From Bacteroidales bacterium (GTDB lineage Bacteria; Bacteroidota; Bacteroidia; Bacteroidales; P3): 64,000 bases of DNA. The translations under genes were made by a program, and so were the position numbers. The DNA is taken from positions 1 through 64,000 of the forward strand of contig JAGCZH010000008.1 of the NCBI GenBank assembly GCA_017960475.1. Direction: 5' to 3'. This document shows positions 36,387 to 45,721 of the stretch, one piece after another (position 1 is the first letter of the stretch; each line of letters begins with the position of its first letter). Below the pieces are notes generated by a model. That model worked only from the letters and a program-made list of their open reading frames with translations. It searched no databases and was not told the origin of the DNA.

Positions 36387-37736
36387 TTACATCAACTCGA
36401 CAACTATAGCATGTTTTGATTTCTTTTTGACACGGTACACGTAGCCATTAATCTCGATACGTGAAGGAGCGATCTCACCCTCCTCAAGCAGATAGATGGC
36501 ATAGCGGTGCATGCCGTCTTTGCTTTGGGTATAACGCACACGGCCCTGTGCGTATGGTTTCAGCGGACGAGTGCCGTAGATGGCATAACCGTTGTCGCGA
36601 AGCCATTGACCTATCTCTTCCATTCGTTTCAGACAAGGCTCAGGTATCTCGCCATTGGCGTCAGGACCCACATTGAGCAACAGGTTGCCGCCCTTGGCGA
36701 CAACATCGCAAAGCATGTGTATCAATTCGTTGGTCGACTTGTAATTGTCGTTATAAACAAACGACCAGCTGTCACCCATAGTCATACATGTCTCCCAAGG
36801 ATATGGCAACAACGTGTCGGGAATTTGTTTCTCCGGGGTACGATAGTTTTCATATTTGCCGCCGACACTGCGATCCACTATCAACAAGTCGGGATTTTTC
36901 TCACGCGCCATGCGTGCTATCTTTGGCATGTTGATATCCTGAATCTGCCCACTGCATCCAAGCCATTCCGCCGACTCCTCGTTGACGCTCCATGCAGGAC
37001 GTACCCAGCCACCGTCAAGCCATAGAATATCAATGTCGCCATAGTTGTGGGTAAGCTCGCGGATCTGGTTGTATGTGAAGTCGCAATAACTGCGCCACCT
37101 GTCGGGATAATCAGCAATGTTGTAGTTGACATTGCGGTCGGGTGTGGCCCATTCCGGAGCCCAATAGTCGGGACAATGCCAGTCCGGCTTCGAGAAATAG
37201 TAGCCTATCCACATGTTCTGCTCACGGAAGGCATCAGTCAAAGCTTTGGTGATGTCGCTATATTTGTTTTTGAAGAAGGGGCAGCTGCTGTGCGCCGACG
37301 AATAGGAGGTCTCTTCGGTGGCATACATGCAAAAACCGTCATGGTGCTTAGTGGTGAACACCATATATTTCATACCAGCGTTGGCAGCGGCTTTGGCCCA
37401 TTTTGCCGGATTGAAACGTTTCGGATTGAATGTTGTGTTCAATGCCTGGTACTGTCTTTTGTACTCATCATAGGGCACACCTTTACGGTCTATCCAAGGC
37501 TCACTGCAAATACTCCATGACTCTACCGTGGCCCACTGGGTATATATGCCCCAATGCGCCATGAAACCAAATTTCAAATCCTGCCACTCATCAAGACGAC
37601 GCAGAATAACAGGGTCGGTTTCGGCGCGCTGTTCATCGCCAACGCTGAGAACAGTAGCCGCCATGTCTTTTGTGTTCTGTGCCACGGCAGTGGCAAGGCA
37701 TGAAAATGCCAACAAAGAAATGATGATTTTTTTCAA
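36387..37736 (-). CDS. Alpha-L-fucosidase, glycoside hydrolase family 29
   Basis: A 449-residue exported hydrolase. Residues 1-19 form a signal peptide (ends AVAQ). GH29 motifs are FGFMAHWGIYTQW (56-68), FTTKHHDGF (127-135) and the nucleophile D241 in DILWLDGGW. It releases terminal fucose from plant or host glycans, presumably in the periplasm. The start is TTG at 37736: the frame has a stop at 37773-37775 and no ATG or GTG before the signal peptide, so a TTG start is forced. No polysaccharide-utilisation partners are adjacent. Confidence 0.93.
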   Translation of the reverse strand: MKKIIISLLAFSCLATAVAQNTKDMAATVLSVGDEQRAETDPVILRRLDEWQDLKFGFMAHWGIYTQWATVESWSICSEPWIDRKGVPYDEYKRQYQALNTTFNPKRFNPAKWAKAAANAGMKYMVFTTKHHDGFCMYATEETSYSSAHSSCPFFKNKYSDITKALTDAFREQNMWIGYYFSKPDWHCPDYWAPEWATPDRNVNYNIADYPDRWRSYCDFTYNQIRELTHNYGDIDILWLDGGWVRPAWSVNEESAEWLGCSGQIQDINMPKIARMAREKNPDLLIVDRSVGGKYENYRTPEKQIPDTLLPYPWETCMTMGDSWSFVYNDNYKSTNELIHMLCDVVAKGGNLLLNVGPDANGEIPEPCLKRMEEIGQWLRDNGYAIYGTRPLKPYAQGRVRYTQSKDGMHRYAIYLLEEGEIAPSRIEINGYVYRVKKKSKHAIVVELM

Positions 37737-37870
37737 AGCTAACTTAGAAAGGTTAAAATGGTTAAAGGGGGTTCAAAGGTTAAAGGGGGTGCGAACTCCA
37801 GTGAGTCGCAGCGTTTGTATACACAAGCCTTAATAGAGTAATTAGCTCGTTATAATATATGATTGGTGGT

Positions 37871-37902
37871 AAAAAAGGGTCGCCGCACATGCAGCGACCC
37901 TT
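37871..37902 (-). terminator. rocD terminator
   Basis: Perfect 9-bp stem (37875-37883 with 37894-37902, AAGGGTCGC) with 10-nt loop. On the minus strand it is followed by six T, 22 bp after the rocD stop. Confidence 0.85.
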
Positions 37903-37923
37903 GGTATTGAACACTTCGCGGAA

Positions 37924-39144
37924 TTATTCAAACGAAGCGATGGCTTTCTTGATGATTTCGATAGCCTCGCGGAGCTGCTCCTCGGTGATAACCAGAGGAG
38001 GTGCGAAACGGATGATGTGCTGGTGGGTGGGCTTTGCCAAAACGCCCATATCGCGCATCTTCAAGCAGACATCCCAAGCCTCTTTGCCATTGTGAGGCTT
38101 GATGATAACGGCGTTGAGCAGACCTTTACCACGCACTTTCTCAATCATGGGGCTATTGAATTTGGTCATCTCCTCACGGAAGATTTTACCCAGACGGTCT
38201 GCATTCTCCATCAGATGCTCTTCCTTGATAACCTCAAGGGCGGCGATGGAAACTTTGGCGGCAATGGGGTTGCCACCGAAAGTGGAGCCGTGTTCACCGG
38301 GTTTGATATTAAGCATGATATCGTCGTCGGCCAGAACAGCGCTGACAGGCATTACGCCACCGCCAAGGGCCTTGCCGAGAATGACGATGTCGGGACGAAC
38401 ACCCTCATGGTCACAAGCCAGCATCTTACCGGTACGGGCAATACCGCACTGCACCTCGTCGGCCATGAAAAGAACGTTGTATTTCTTGCAGATGTCATAG
38501 CATTTCTTCAGATAGCCTTCATCGGGAACATAGACACCAGCCTCGCCCTGGATGGGTTCGAGAAGGAATCCTGCGACTTTCTTGCCATGCTCGGCGAGAC
38601 ATTTCTCAAGGGCGTCGGGATCGTTGTAAGGTATGCGGATGAAACCAGGAGTCATAGGACCGTAGTTGGCATAGCTCTCGGGATCGTTGCTCATAGTGAT
38701 GATAGTGATGGTACGGCCGTGGAAGTTGCCCTCGCAGCAGACAATCATAACCTCGTCGTTTGGAATGCCTTTTTTCACCACACCCCAGCGGCGAGCCAGC
38801 TTCAGGGCTGTTTCGTCGGCCTCGGCACCAGTGTTCATAGGCAGAACCTTGTCGTATCCGAAATATTCGGTGACATATTTTTCCCATTCACCAAGGCAGT
38901 TGTTATAGAAAGCGCGGCTGCTGAGAGTCAGCTCGTGAGCCTGATCACACATGGCCTTGACAATCTTGGGATGGCAATGACCTTGGTTGACAGCTGAATA
39001 TGCCGAAAGAAAGTCGAAATATTTCTTTCCTTCACAGTCCCAAACAAAAGCACCTTCGCCTTTGGCGAGGACTACTGGTAGTGGATGATAATTATGGGCG
39101 CCGTATTTGGCTTCCATTTCCATGAATTGTTCTGATTTCGTCAT
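37924..39144 (-). CDS. rocD: Ornithine aminotransferase
   Basis: PLP-dependent class III aminotransferase converting ornithine and 2-oxoglutarate to glutamate semialdehyde and glutamate, linking arginine/ornithine and proline metabolism. The 406-residue length is typical. PLP-binding residues: K258 in ILGKALGGG, the [13 protein letters not shown] motif with the PLP-contacting Asp, and [15 protein letters not shown]. The N-terminal [15 protein letters not shown] is characteristic of OAT rather than acetylornithine aminotransferase. It stands alone between its own promoter and terminator. Confidence 0.95.
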   Translation of the reverse strand: MTKSEQFMEMEAKYGAHNYHPLPVVLAKGEGAFVWDCEGKKYFDFLSAYSAVNQGHCHPKIVKAMCDQAHELTLSSRAFYNNCLGEWEKYVTEYFGYDKVLPMNTGAEADETALKLARRWGVVKKGIPNDEVMIVCCEGNFHGRTITIITMSNDPESYANYGPMTPGFIRIPYNDPDALEKCLAEHGKKVAGFLLEPIQGEAGVYVPDEGYLKKCYDICKKYNVLFMADEVQCGIARTGKMLACDHEGVRPDIVILGKALGGGVMPVSAVLADDDIMLNIKPGEHGSTFGGNPIAAKVSIAALEVIKEEHLMENADRLGKIFREEMTKFNSPMIEKVRGKGLLNAVIIKPHNGKEAWDVCLKMRDMGVLAKPTHQHIIRFAPPLVITEEQLREAIEIIKKAIASFE

Positions 39145-39189
39145 AGTTAGATTATTTTTATAGAATATTTACTCAATTACAAAACTCTG

Positions 39190-39197
39190 CAAATTTA
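39190..39197 (-). promoter_or_regulatory. -7 element of rocD
   Basis: TAAATTTG on the minus strand, 46 bp upstream of the rocD ATG. No clear TTTG was seen at the expected upstream position. Confidence 0.5.
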
Positions 39198-39515
39198 CAA
39201 AAAATCCTTGACATAAACATCGGCTTACAAAAATATTCATCAATATTTTTCTCGGTTATTCATAAATAGTCACAAAACCGCAGGCGCCTGAGAGCAACAA
39301 AAGAAATTGCCTGGTGACAAAATTTTCAGCGCTAAAATGCGTTATTTTGTACACGTTTAAAGATTAACGTGTAACGTTTAAAGATTTTTCTCAACTCACA
39401 ATCAATATTTTATATATAATTATCGTTTTACCTATTTTTTACGATATCTTAACGGCAAAAACAGTTCGCTCATCAAATTCGAGGATCTACAGCCCTTTTC
39501 AAACCCTTCAACACC
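39198..39515. other. Intergenic region with palindrome and direct repeats
   Basis: Between the divergent rocD and ABC-ATPase genes. ACACGTT-TAAAGATT-AACGTGT (39351-39372) is a 7-bp inverted repeat, and ACGTTTAAAGATT occurs at 39353-39365 and again at 39374-39386. This looks like an operator or a pair of protein-binding sites. No gene was seen. Confidence 0.55.
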
Positions 39516-41228
39516 TTGGACGAAGAAAACACAATATTAGAAGTCAGAGACCTGACAGTGACTTTCGACCATCGCACCGTCGTAGAGAAGGTGAACTATT
39601 CCCTTGCCAGTGGCAAGACTCTTGGCATTGTCGGTGAAAGTGGTTCCGGCAAGAGTGTCAGCACTCTGGCTCTCATGGGTCTGCTGCCAAAGAACGCCAC
39701 TGTGAGCGGAAGCGCTATCTTAAGAAGGGATAACGGAGACCAGAAAAAAAAGAATGTCGAATTGTTGTCACTTGACGAAGAGGGCTTCCGAGACATTCGA
39801 GGCAACCTTATCTCCATGATTTTTCAAGAGCCCATGACATCGCTCAACCCCGTCCACCGTTGCGGCAAACAGGTAATGGAAATGCTGCAACAACACGAGA
39901 ATGTCAGCGATGCGGAGGCTCGCAAGCGCACTCTTGAGCTCTTCGAAGAGGTTTTGCTTCCACGACCCGAGAAAATCTTCGACAGCTATCCTCATGAGAT
40001 CAGTGGCGGACAAAAACAGCGTGTGATAATTGCCATGGCACTGATATGCAAGCCACAAGTGATTATCGCCGACGAACCCACAACAGCCCTCGATGTCACC
40101 GTACAGAAAACCATACTTGACCTTTTGCGACAACTGCAGAAGCGCCACAACCTCTCCATCATCTTTATCACCCACGACCTCGGTGTGGTCGCCAACATTG
40201 CCGACGACATCGCAGTGATGTACCATGGTGAGATAGTGGAATACGGGCCTGCCAATAATATACTTCACAACCCTCAACATCCTTACACCCGTGGGCTTCT
40301 GGCATGCCGCCCACCCCTCGAAGGACGTCCTGAACGGCTTCATACTGTATCCGACTTCCTGTCGGCTCAAGGCGAGCAACTCGCACCTCCAACGCCGTCA
40401 ACGCCGCAAAGGGAAAACAAAAAGGCCTCGCCTGACGACATCATCCTATCGGTTCGCAACCTCAACGTCGCCTTCCCGATAGAGAAAAACTTTTTCGGAA
40501 AAACAAAGAAGGTGCTTAATGCCGTCGACGACATCAATTTTGACGTCATGCGAGGCGAGACCCTTGGTCTCGTCGGCGAGTCAGGCTGTGGCAAAACGAC
40601 TTTGGGCAGGGCCTTGCTGCGGCTTGTCGACAGCGCCTCTGGCAATGTCACCTTCAACGGTCAGCGCCTTGACACCCTCTCCAAATCGGCGTTACGACAA
40701 TTGCGTCCCAAGATGCAGATTATCTTCCAAGACCCCTACTCCTCGCTCAATCCACGTCTTACCATAGGCCAAGCTATCATGGAGCCGCTGGCAGTATATT
40801 CCAAAGGCACCAGCAATGCGTCACGCCGCGACAAGGTCATAGACCTTATGCAACGTGTAGGTCTCGAACCAGGATGGTTCGACAGATATCCCCATGAGTT
40901 TTCTGGAGGCCAACGTCAGCGTGTATGCATTGCACGCGCTTTGGTTCTCAATCCCGAACTGGTGATTTGCGACGAGTCGGTGTCGGCACTCGACGTCTCG
41001 GTGCAGGCTCAGGTTCTCAACTTGCTCAACGAGTTGAAAGCCGACTTCGGATATACATATATCTTTATCTCGCACGACCTATCGGTAGTGCACTTCATCT
41101 CTGACAGAATAATGGTTATGAGGTCTGGTAGAAAAATAGAACTTGCCGACGCCGACCAGCTTTTCAATAATCCTGAAAGCGATTACACACGTCAACTTAT
41201 CGACGCCATTCCCCGAATAGATCTCTAA
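39516..41228 (+). CDS. Fused dipeptide/oligopeptide ABC transporter ATPase (DppD-DppF type)
   Basis: A 570-residue protein with two complete ABC ATPase domains. The first (about 5-260) has Walker A GESGSGKSV, signature ISGGQKQRV and Walker B VIIADEPTTALDV. The second (about 305-565) has Walker A GESGCGKTT, signature FSGGQRQRV and Walker B LVICDESVSALDV. The order and the post-ATPase peptide-transporter segment fit YejF/GsiA-like fused ATPases. No permease or binding protein is adjacent, so partners are encoded elsewhere. The start is TTG 39516, as no ATG or GTG lies between the upstream stop (39450) and the first domain. Confidence 0.93.
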   Translation: MDEENTILEVRDLTVTFDHRTVVEKVNYSLASGKTLGIVGESGSGKSVSTLALMGLLPKNATVSGSAILRRDNGDQKKKNVELLSLDEEGFRDIRGNLISMIFQEPMTSLNPVHRCGKQVMEMLQQHENVSDAEARKRTLELFEEVLLPRPEKIFDSYPHEISGGQKQRVIIAMALICKPQVIIADEPTTALDVTVQKTILDLLRQLQKRHNLSIIFITHDLGVVANIADDIAVMYHGEIVEYGPANNILHNPQHPYTRGLLACRPPLEGRPERLHTVSDFLSAQGEQLAPPTPSTPQRENKKASPDDIILSVRNLNVAFPIEKNFFGKTKKVLNAVDDINFDVMRGETLGLVGESGCGKTTLGRALLRLVDSASGNVTFNGQRLDTLSKSALRQLRPKMQIIFQDPYSSLNPRLTIGQAIMEPLAVYSKGTSNASRRDKVIDLMQRVGLEPGWFDRYPHEFSGGQRQRVCIARALVLNPELVICDESVSALDVSVQAQVLNLLNELKADFGYTYIFISHDLSVVHFISDRIMVMRSGRKIELADADQLFNNPESDYTRQLIDAIPRIDL

Positions 41229-41237
41229 GACACGCCA

Positions 41238-41639
41238 TTAGCGGCGCTTGTTCATCATTTCCTTGGCCTCGATGGTCATGGTGGTATGTGGCACAGCGCG
41301 CAGACGTTCTTTCGGAATGAGCTTGCCTGTCACTTTGCAAATACCATAGGTCTTGTTCTCTATGCGGATAAGAGCAGCCTCGAGGTCTTTGATAAACTTC
41401 TGCTGACGGGCTGCCAATTTGGAATTCTCCTCTTTAGAAAGGACCGAACTGCCTTCCTCAAGGGTTTTGAAGGTTGGAGATGTATCAGTAACGTCATTGC
41501 CGGCATTGGCCACGGCGGCATTCAAAAGATCAAGATTTTTCTTGGCTTCTTCTATTTTTTTCAGTATTAACTCCTTGAATTCCTGCAGTTCCTCAGAAGT
41601 ATAATACTTCTTTTCTTCTGTTTTGTCGTGTGTTGCCAT
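41238..41639 (-). CDS. DksA/TraR-family protein with incomplete zinc-finger
   Basis: A 133-residue cytoplasmic protein. A coiled-coil N-terminal half (15-95) leads to the DksA-type C-terminal motif YGICKVTGKLIPKERLRAVPHTT. Canonical DksA has four zinc cysteines; here only the first is present. Such Cys-poor variants occur in Bacteroidota. By family it may bind the RNA polymerase secondary channel and modulate transcription; this is inference. It ends 9 bp from the convergent ABC-ATPase gene. Confidence 0.85.
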   Translation of the reverse strand: MATHDKTEEKKYYTSEELQEFKELILKKIEEAKKNLDLLNAAVANAGNDVTDTSPTFKTLEEGSSVLSKEENSKLAARQQKFIKDLEAALIRIENKTYGICKVTGKLIPKERLRAVPHTTMTIEAKEMMNKRR

Positions 41640-41679
41640 ATTCTCTTGGTGTTCGTTATTAACTCTAGTAACAACTTTG

Positions 41680-41687
41680 CAAAGTTA
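41680..41687 (-). promoter_or_regulatory. -7 element of the dksA-like gene
   Basis: TAACTTTG on the minus strand, 41 bp before the start codon, with a TTGC-like -33 word about 21 bp further upstream. Confidence 0.5.
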
Positions 41688-41923
41688 CGTTAAAAAAATC
41701 GACTTTTGCAAGTTAACACAAAAAAAAATCCTATCATACGAAAAAACATGGCTTTAAAAAAAACAGACATGCTATTACAATGTCCATTTTTTGCCTTTTC
41801 GAAGTCTCTTTCGTGCAAAATAATCACCTTACAGTGAAAAAAGACTGCATCCTACAAAAGACACAATATGTCTCCACTTGTTGCGTTATAACACTAACAA
41901 ATCCTGCGCCAACGTTTCCTCCA

Positions 41924-42583
41924 ATGAAAAACGCAATAATCGCCATATTTCTGTTTCTTTTTGCCGCCTCAGCCTCCGCCCAGTGGGACATTGACACGCT
42001 TGGATATACAAGACAATACAAATCAAAGTATCACATAGGGACTCCGTGGCACCCCGCTAATAATGAAGAGTTTTATCTTCATACGGCCGGTGATAATTTT
42101 ATCACTTGCAAGGGCGGCTACATTGCTAACTTCGCTATGCTTCCGCTAAAGGCTCGCAAATCAATCGCCTCAATGCGGTGCAAAAGCTCGGAAGTGTCTA
42201 AGGTTGTCTGCACTCAGGACGAGTATCACATCAGACCTTGGCCTGAAGAGGACCGAAAGGTCGCAAGTAGACATTGGTGGGTCGTTCTTGCCGACAGCAC
42301 CTGTCTTTGTTTCGACAGGCACGGACGGTTCCAGATGGTTGAACATTATTATGACGGCTTGGGAGAACGATGGACTTCTATGATTCCCGAGAAAGCTCTG
42401 TCGCATATAAAGCAGGAATGCACTGCAGAACAGAAATACCACATTCTTAGGATATCGGTGTCCGACAAGGGCTATCGTGTCTATTATTGGATTGAAACAC
42501 CTGGCTTAATAACCATAGGACTTCCACCATCTTATCTGTATGACCGGAACTGGAACGTCATCATTCACAGCCGACCAATATAA
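41924..42583 (+). CDS. Secreted protein of unknown function
   Basis: A 219-residue protein with a signal peptide (1-20, ends ASAQ). The mature part contains many aromatics and mixed beta-type sequence (HRISVS-like strands, YRVYYWIE) but no family was recognised. The frame opens upstream at 41780, but ATG 41924 gives a clean signal peptide and is preferred. A shared terminator separates it from tRNA-Leu on the other strand. Confidence 0.7.
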   Translation: MKNAIIAIFLFLFAASASAQWDIDTLGYTRQYKSKYHIGTPWHPANNEEFYLHTAGDNFITCKGGYIANFAMLPLKARKSIASMRCKSSEVSKVVCTQDEYHIRPWPEEDRKVASRHWWVVLADSTCLCFDRHGRFQMVEHYYDGLGERWTSMIPEKALSHIKQECTAEQKYHILRISVSDKGYRVYYWIETPGLITIGLPPSYLYDRNWNVIIHSRPI

Positions 42584-42587
42584 AAGA

Positions 42588-42612
42588 AAACGAGGGCATT
42601 AAGCCCTCGTTT
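42588..42612. terminator. Bidirectional terminator
   Basis: Perfect 10-bp stem AAACGAGGGC/GCCCTCGTTT with a 5-nt loop, serving the secreted-protein gene (+) and tRNA-Leu (-). Confidence 0.85.
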
Positions 42613-42621
42613 GTTGTTTTG

Positions 42622-42703
42622 TGCGGATGGGGGGACTCGAACCCCCACTCCGTGAGGAACTAGATCCTAAGTCTAGCGCGGCTACCAATTACGCCACATC
42701 CGC
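42622..42703 (-). tRNA. tRNA-Leu (TAG)
   Basis: An 82-nt cloverleaf with acceptor GCGGATG/CATCCGC, anticodon stem CTAGA/TCTAG, loop CTTAGGA (anticodon TAG), long variable arm typical of Leu, T arm GGGGG-TTCGAGT-CCCCC and discriminator A. CCA is not encoded. A -7-like TATTTTTG lies at 42727-42720 on the minus strand. Confidence 0.96.
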
Positions 42704-42913
42704 CTCGAAAAACGAAATGCAAAAATACACAAAAAATCCAATTGCCAGACATCTTTATGAAAAAGAAAATATACCTCTCATATTATCACCATATTACAAA
42801 AGTCGGAAAATAGAAGAAAAAGGCTGACGGCCATCTCTTTTACCTTCCTTAGACAATAAAAAAGCGACTTTTTAGTTATTGTTCGTGCAGTTTTCCTTCT
42901 GCGTTTTTTTGAT

Positions 42914-44185
42914 ATGAAACGACTATCTTTATTTATACTGACACTTTTTTTGGCGATACTGCCGCATGTCCAGGCCTCATACCTCCTCATCCCTATGGAC
43001 GAGACCCAACGCAACCACCTGAAAGCCTACGGCATAGCCTACTACGCCCTTGAGCGTGAGGTTGAGGTGACATGGCTGCTCAACTACCGCGGCGGTGCCT
43101 TTATGATGAAATACGCCGACGCCATTGAGCGCCAAGCCAAACTTCGTGGCGTCACCAGCGAGGTCATAGCCGACGGTCAGTCGACAGCGATACTGTCGGA
43201 AATTGCCGACGCCTCTGTCAACATGGATGCCGTAAAACTGCAAAAAGCCCCCAAAATAGCGGTTTATTCACCCAAGACCAAGCTTCCCTGGGACGACGCC
43301 GTAACCCTTGTCATGACATACGCCGAGATACCTTACGATGTGGTGTACGACGAAGAGGTTATGGCCGGAGTGCTGCCCACATACGATTGGCTGCACCTGC
43401 ACCACGAGGACTTCACAGGACAATACGGAAAATTCTGGGGCAACTACCGCAACGCTCAATGGTATATCGAGGATGTCCGAGACCAAGAGGCGCGAGCACA
43501 CAAACTCGGATTCTCGAAAGTGTCGCAACTCAAACTTGCCGTATGCCACAAGATACGCGACTTCGTCATGGGCGGAGGTTTCCTCTTCGCCATGTGCAGC
43601 GCCCCCGACAGCTACGACATAGCCCTGGCCGCCGAGAATGTGGACATCTGCGACGTGATGTTTGACGGCGACCCCATGCAGCCCAACGCCCAGCAGCTAC
43701 TAGACTTCTCGAAATGTTTCGCCTTCAAAGACTTTAAAATAAGCACAAACCCGTCGGAATATGAGGTCTCGACCATAGACATCGACGACCGTATACGCTC
43801 TCGGAAAATCAACGAGAAAAACGATTTCTTCACCCTCTTTGAATTCTCCGCCAAATGGGACTGGATTCCCACCATGCTGACTCAAAACCACACACGCATC
43901 ATTCACGGTTTCATGGGTCAGACGACGGCATTCCGCCGCTCGACAGTGAAAAGCAGCGCTCTGATAATGGGCGAGAACAAAGAACTCGACGAGGTGCGTT
44001 ACCTGCACGGCGAATATGGCAAAGGAACATGGACCTTCCTCGGCGGCCACGACCCCGAGGACTACCGCCACTTTGTCGGCGACCCTCCCACAGACCTCTC
44101 ACTCTATCCTAACTCGCCAGGGTATAGACTTATCTTGAACAACATACTCTTCCCTGCAGCAAAAAAAGAAAAACACAAAACCTAA
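42914..44185 (+). CDS. Secreted protein of the Bacteroidales 'asparagine synthetase B' label (amidotransferase-like fold)
   Basis: A 423-residue protein with a signal peptide (1-21). Conserved stretches such as LLIPMDETQRNHLKAYGIAY, YDWLHLHHEDFTGQYGKF and GGGFLFAMCSAPDSYDIAL match a Bacteroidales family often labelled asparagine synthetase B. True AsnB motifs are absent, and a signal peptide argues against that role. The GGGFLFAMCS segment resembles the nucleophile elbow of class I amidotransferase-like folds. HGEYGKGTWTFLGGHDPEDY near the C-terminus is also conserved. Function is unknown, probably periplasmic. Confidence 0.7.
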   Translation: MKRLSLFILTLFLAILPHVQASYLLIPMDETQRNHLKAYGIAYYALEREVEVTWLLNYRGGAFMMKYADAIERQAKLRGVTSEVIADGQSTAILSEIADASVNMDAVKLQKAPKIAVYSPKTKLPWDDAVTLVMTYAEIPYDVVYDEEVMAGVLPTYDWLHLHHEDFTGQYGKFWGNYRNAQWYIEDVRDQEARAHKLGFSKVSQLKLAVCHKIRDFVMGGGFLFAMCSAPDSYDIALAAENVDICDVMFDGDPMQPNAQQLLDFSKCFAFKDFKISTNPSEYEVSTIDIDDRIRSRKINEKNDFFTLFEFSAKWDWIPTMLTQNHTRIIHGFMGQTTAFRRSTVKSSALIMGENKELDEVRYLHGEYGKGTWTFLGGHDPEDYRHFVGDPPTDLSLYPNSPGYRLILNNILFPAAKKEKHKT

Positions 44186-44236
44186 TTACTAGTCCAAATA
44201 GTCTGACTAGTAAAATTGCATGACTAGTGAGACTAG
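44186..44236. repeat. ACTAG cluster with inverted repeat
   Basis: Four ACTAG words (44188, 44206, 44223, 44232). The first two form a perfect 9-bp inverted repeat TTACTAGTC/GACTAGTAA with a 10-nt loop, in the short gap between two secreted-protein genes. Confidence 0.6.
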
Positions 44237-44256
44237 AAAAAACCACCCCACACAAA

Positions 44257-45702
44257 ATGAAAAAAACTCTCCTACTCCATACCTTTTTTCTTTTCACCTT
44301 CTGTCTTTCATTCGCCCAGCAGAACTGGAGCCGCTTTACAATGCAGAACTCCGAGCTTGGCAACTCCATCCTCGCCATGACCAGCGACAACAAAAACGAC
44401 AAATGGTTTGGCACTGAGCTGGGTATGGCCCGCCTCAAAGGCAAGACCTGGACCGATTTCTCTATGTTCAACGACAAACTCAAGGGTCAATATGTCAACT
44501 GCCTTACCGTCGATGACCGCAACGTGCTATGGATTGGCACCGACGACTATGGTGTCATCGAGTTCGACGGCTCTCGATGGACTGAGCATAAGGAGCAGAT
44601 GAAAAAACTTCAGATGAAGTTTATTTCCAAGATTGCCATCGACCGCAACGATGTGAAATGGATTGGTGTGACCCTAGGCGGATTGGTGCGCTACGACGGT
44701 CGCGACTGGAAAAAATATACATCCTCCAATTCCGAGCTCTTGAGCGATTTCATTCTCTGCGTCGCCATCGACCGCCGCAACCGCAAATGGATAGGCACCA
44801 ACGACGGTCTCTCCGTCTTCGACGACAACAAGTGGGTCTCCTACACCCGTCACAACTCCAAACTGCCACACAACATAGTCCCCGCCGTCATCATCGACAA
44901 AAACGACGTGAAATGGCTGGGCACACTTGGAGGCCTTGTGAAGATTGAGGGCGACAAATGGACTGTCTTCAACACCACCAACAGCGCCTTGCCCGACAAC
45001 CAAGTCAACGACATAGCTTTCGACCCCTCTGGAGCTCTTTGGATTGTCACCGACAACGGTGCAGCCATCTTCGACGGCGTTGACCGCTGGCATGTCTACA
45101 ACAATAAAAACAGCGTGCTCCCTGCCGACAAACACCGCCGTGTGATGGTCGACAACCAAGGCAGCAAGTGGTTCGGCAGCGAACTGAAAGGGCTCACCCG
45201 CCTCAACGCCCATCCCGTCATAGGACGTATCGTTGACGACAACGGCAAGGCTCTCAAAGGCATCACCCTCACCGACGGCACCAACAACGCCGTCACCGAC
45301 GACGAGGGCTTCTTTTATTTCGAGGTCGCTCATGGTGGCAGCATAACCATAAAACCCACTGACGAGATGCGCCAATTCGAGCCTGCAGAAATAAAACTCC
45401 AGCAAGTGACACAAGCCAAACTACACTGCGACATAGTAGCCTCGTCGGGCATGGTTGCCGAAGGCAAATCAAACGAAAAAGTGGTTGTAACCCCTTATCT
45501 TGACGAGGGATACATAACCATCTCTATGGAAAGCCCCGTGGCAGAAGTGGAATTCGTAAGCCCCAACGGCGACAGTGTTCGCAAACTGCCTCAATATCGC
45601 AATGGTGCCAAGATAACGATAAGCAAGATGCCGCGCATGAACTATACTCTGTTCATACGCACCGAAAAAGGGGAAAAGAAACTACTGTTCAACCTCAAAT
45701 AG
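44257..45702 (+). CDS. Secreted two-component-regulator-type beta-propeller protein
   Basis: A 481-residue protein with a signal peptide (1-20, ends SFAQ). Residues about 25-320 are propeller repeats of about 44 residues with the signature [VDR]xxxxKWIGTxxG (NVLWIGTDDYGV, VKWIGVTLGG, RKWIGTNDGL, VKWLGTLGG). A carboxypeptidase-regulatory-like domain follows (about 325-390, GRIVDDNGKALKGITL), then a C-terminal beta domain. In hybrid two-component sensors such propellers precede a kinase; none is present here, so this is a free-standing extracytoplasmic propeller of unknown ligand. ATG 44257 is chosen over a GTG ten codons upstream because it starts the signal peptide. Confidence 0.82.
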   Translation: MKKTLLLHTFFLFTFCLSFAQQNWSRFTMQNSELGNSILAMTSDNKNDKWFGTELGMARLKGKTWTDFSMFNDKLKGQYVNCLTVDDRNVLWIGTDDYGVIEFDGSRWTEHKEQMKKLQMKFISKIAIDRNDVKWIGVTLGGLVRYDGRDWKKYTSSNSELLSDFILCVAIDRRNRKWIGTNDGLSVFDDNKWVSYTRHNSKLPHNIVPAVIIDKNDVKWLGTLGGLVKIEGDKWTVFNTTNSALPDNQVNDIAFDPSGALWIVTDNGAAIFDGVDRWHVYNNKNSVLPADKHRRVMVDNQGSKWFGSELKGLTRLNAHPVIGRIVDDNGKALKGITLTDGTNNAVTDDEGFFYFEVAHGGSITIKPTDEMRQFEPAEIKLQQVTQAKLHCDIVASSGMVAEGKSNEKVVVTPYLDEGYITISMESPVAEVEFVSPNGDSVRKLPQYRNGAKITISKMPRMNYTLFIRTEKGEKKLLFNLK

Positions 45703-45721
45703 AGGTCCCCTCACATAAAAA

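Noticed and set aside
38017-38997. 326-residue plus-strand frame
   Set aside because: Shadow of ornithine aminotransferase on the other strand; no recognisable domain.
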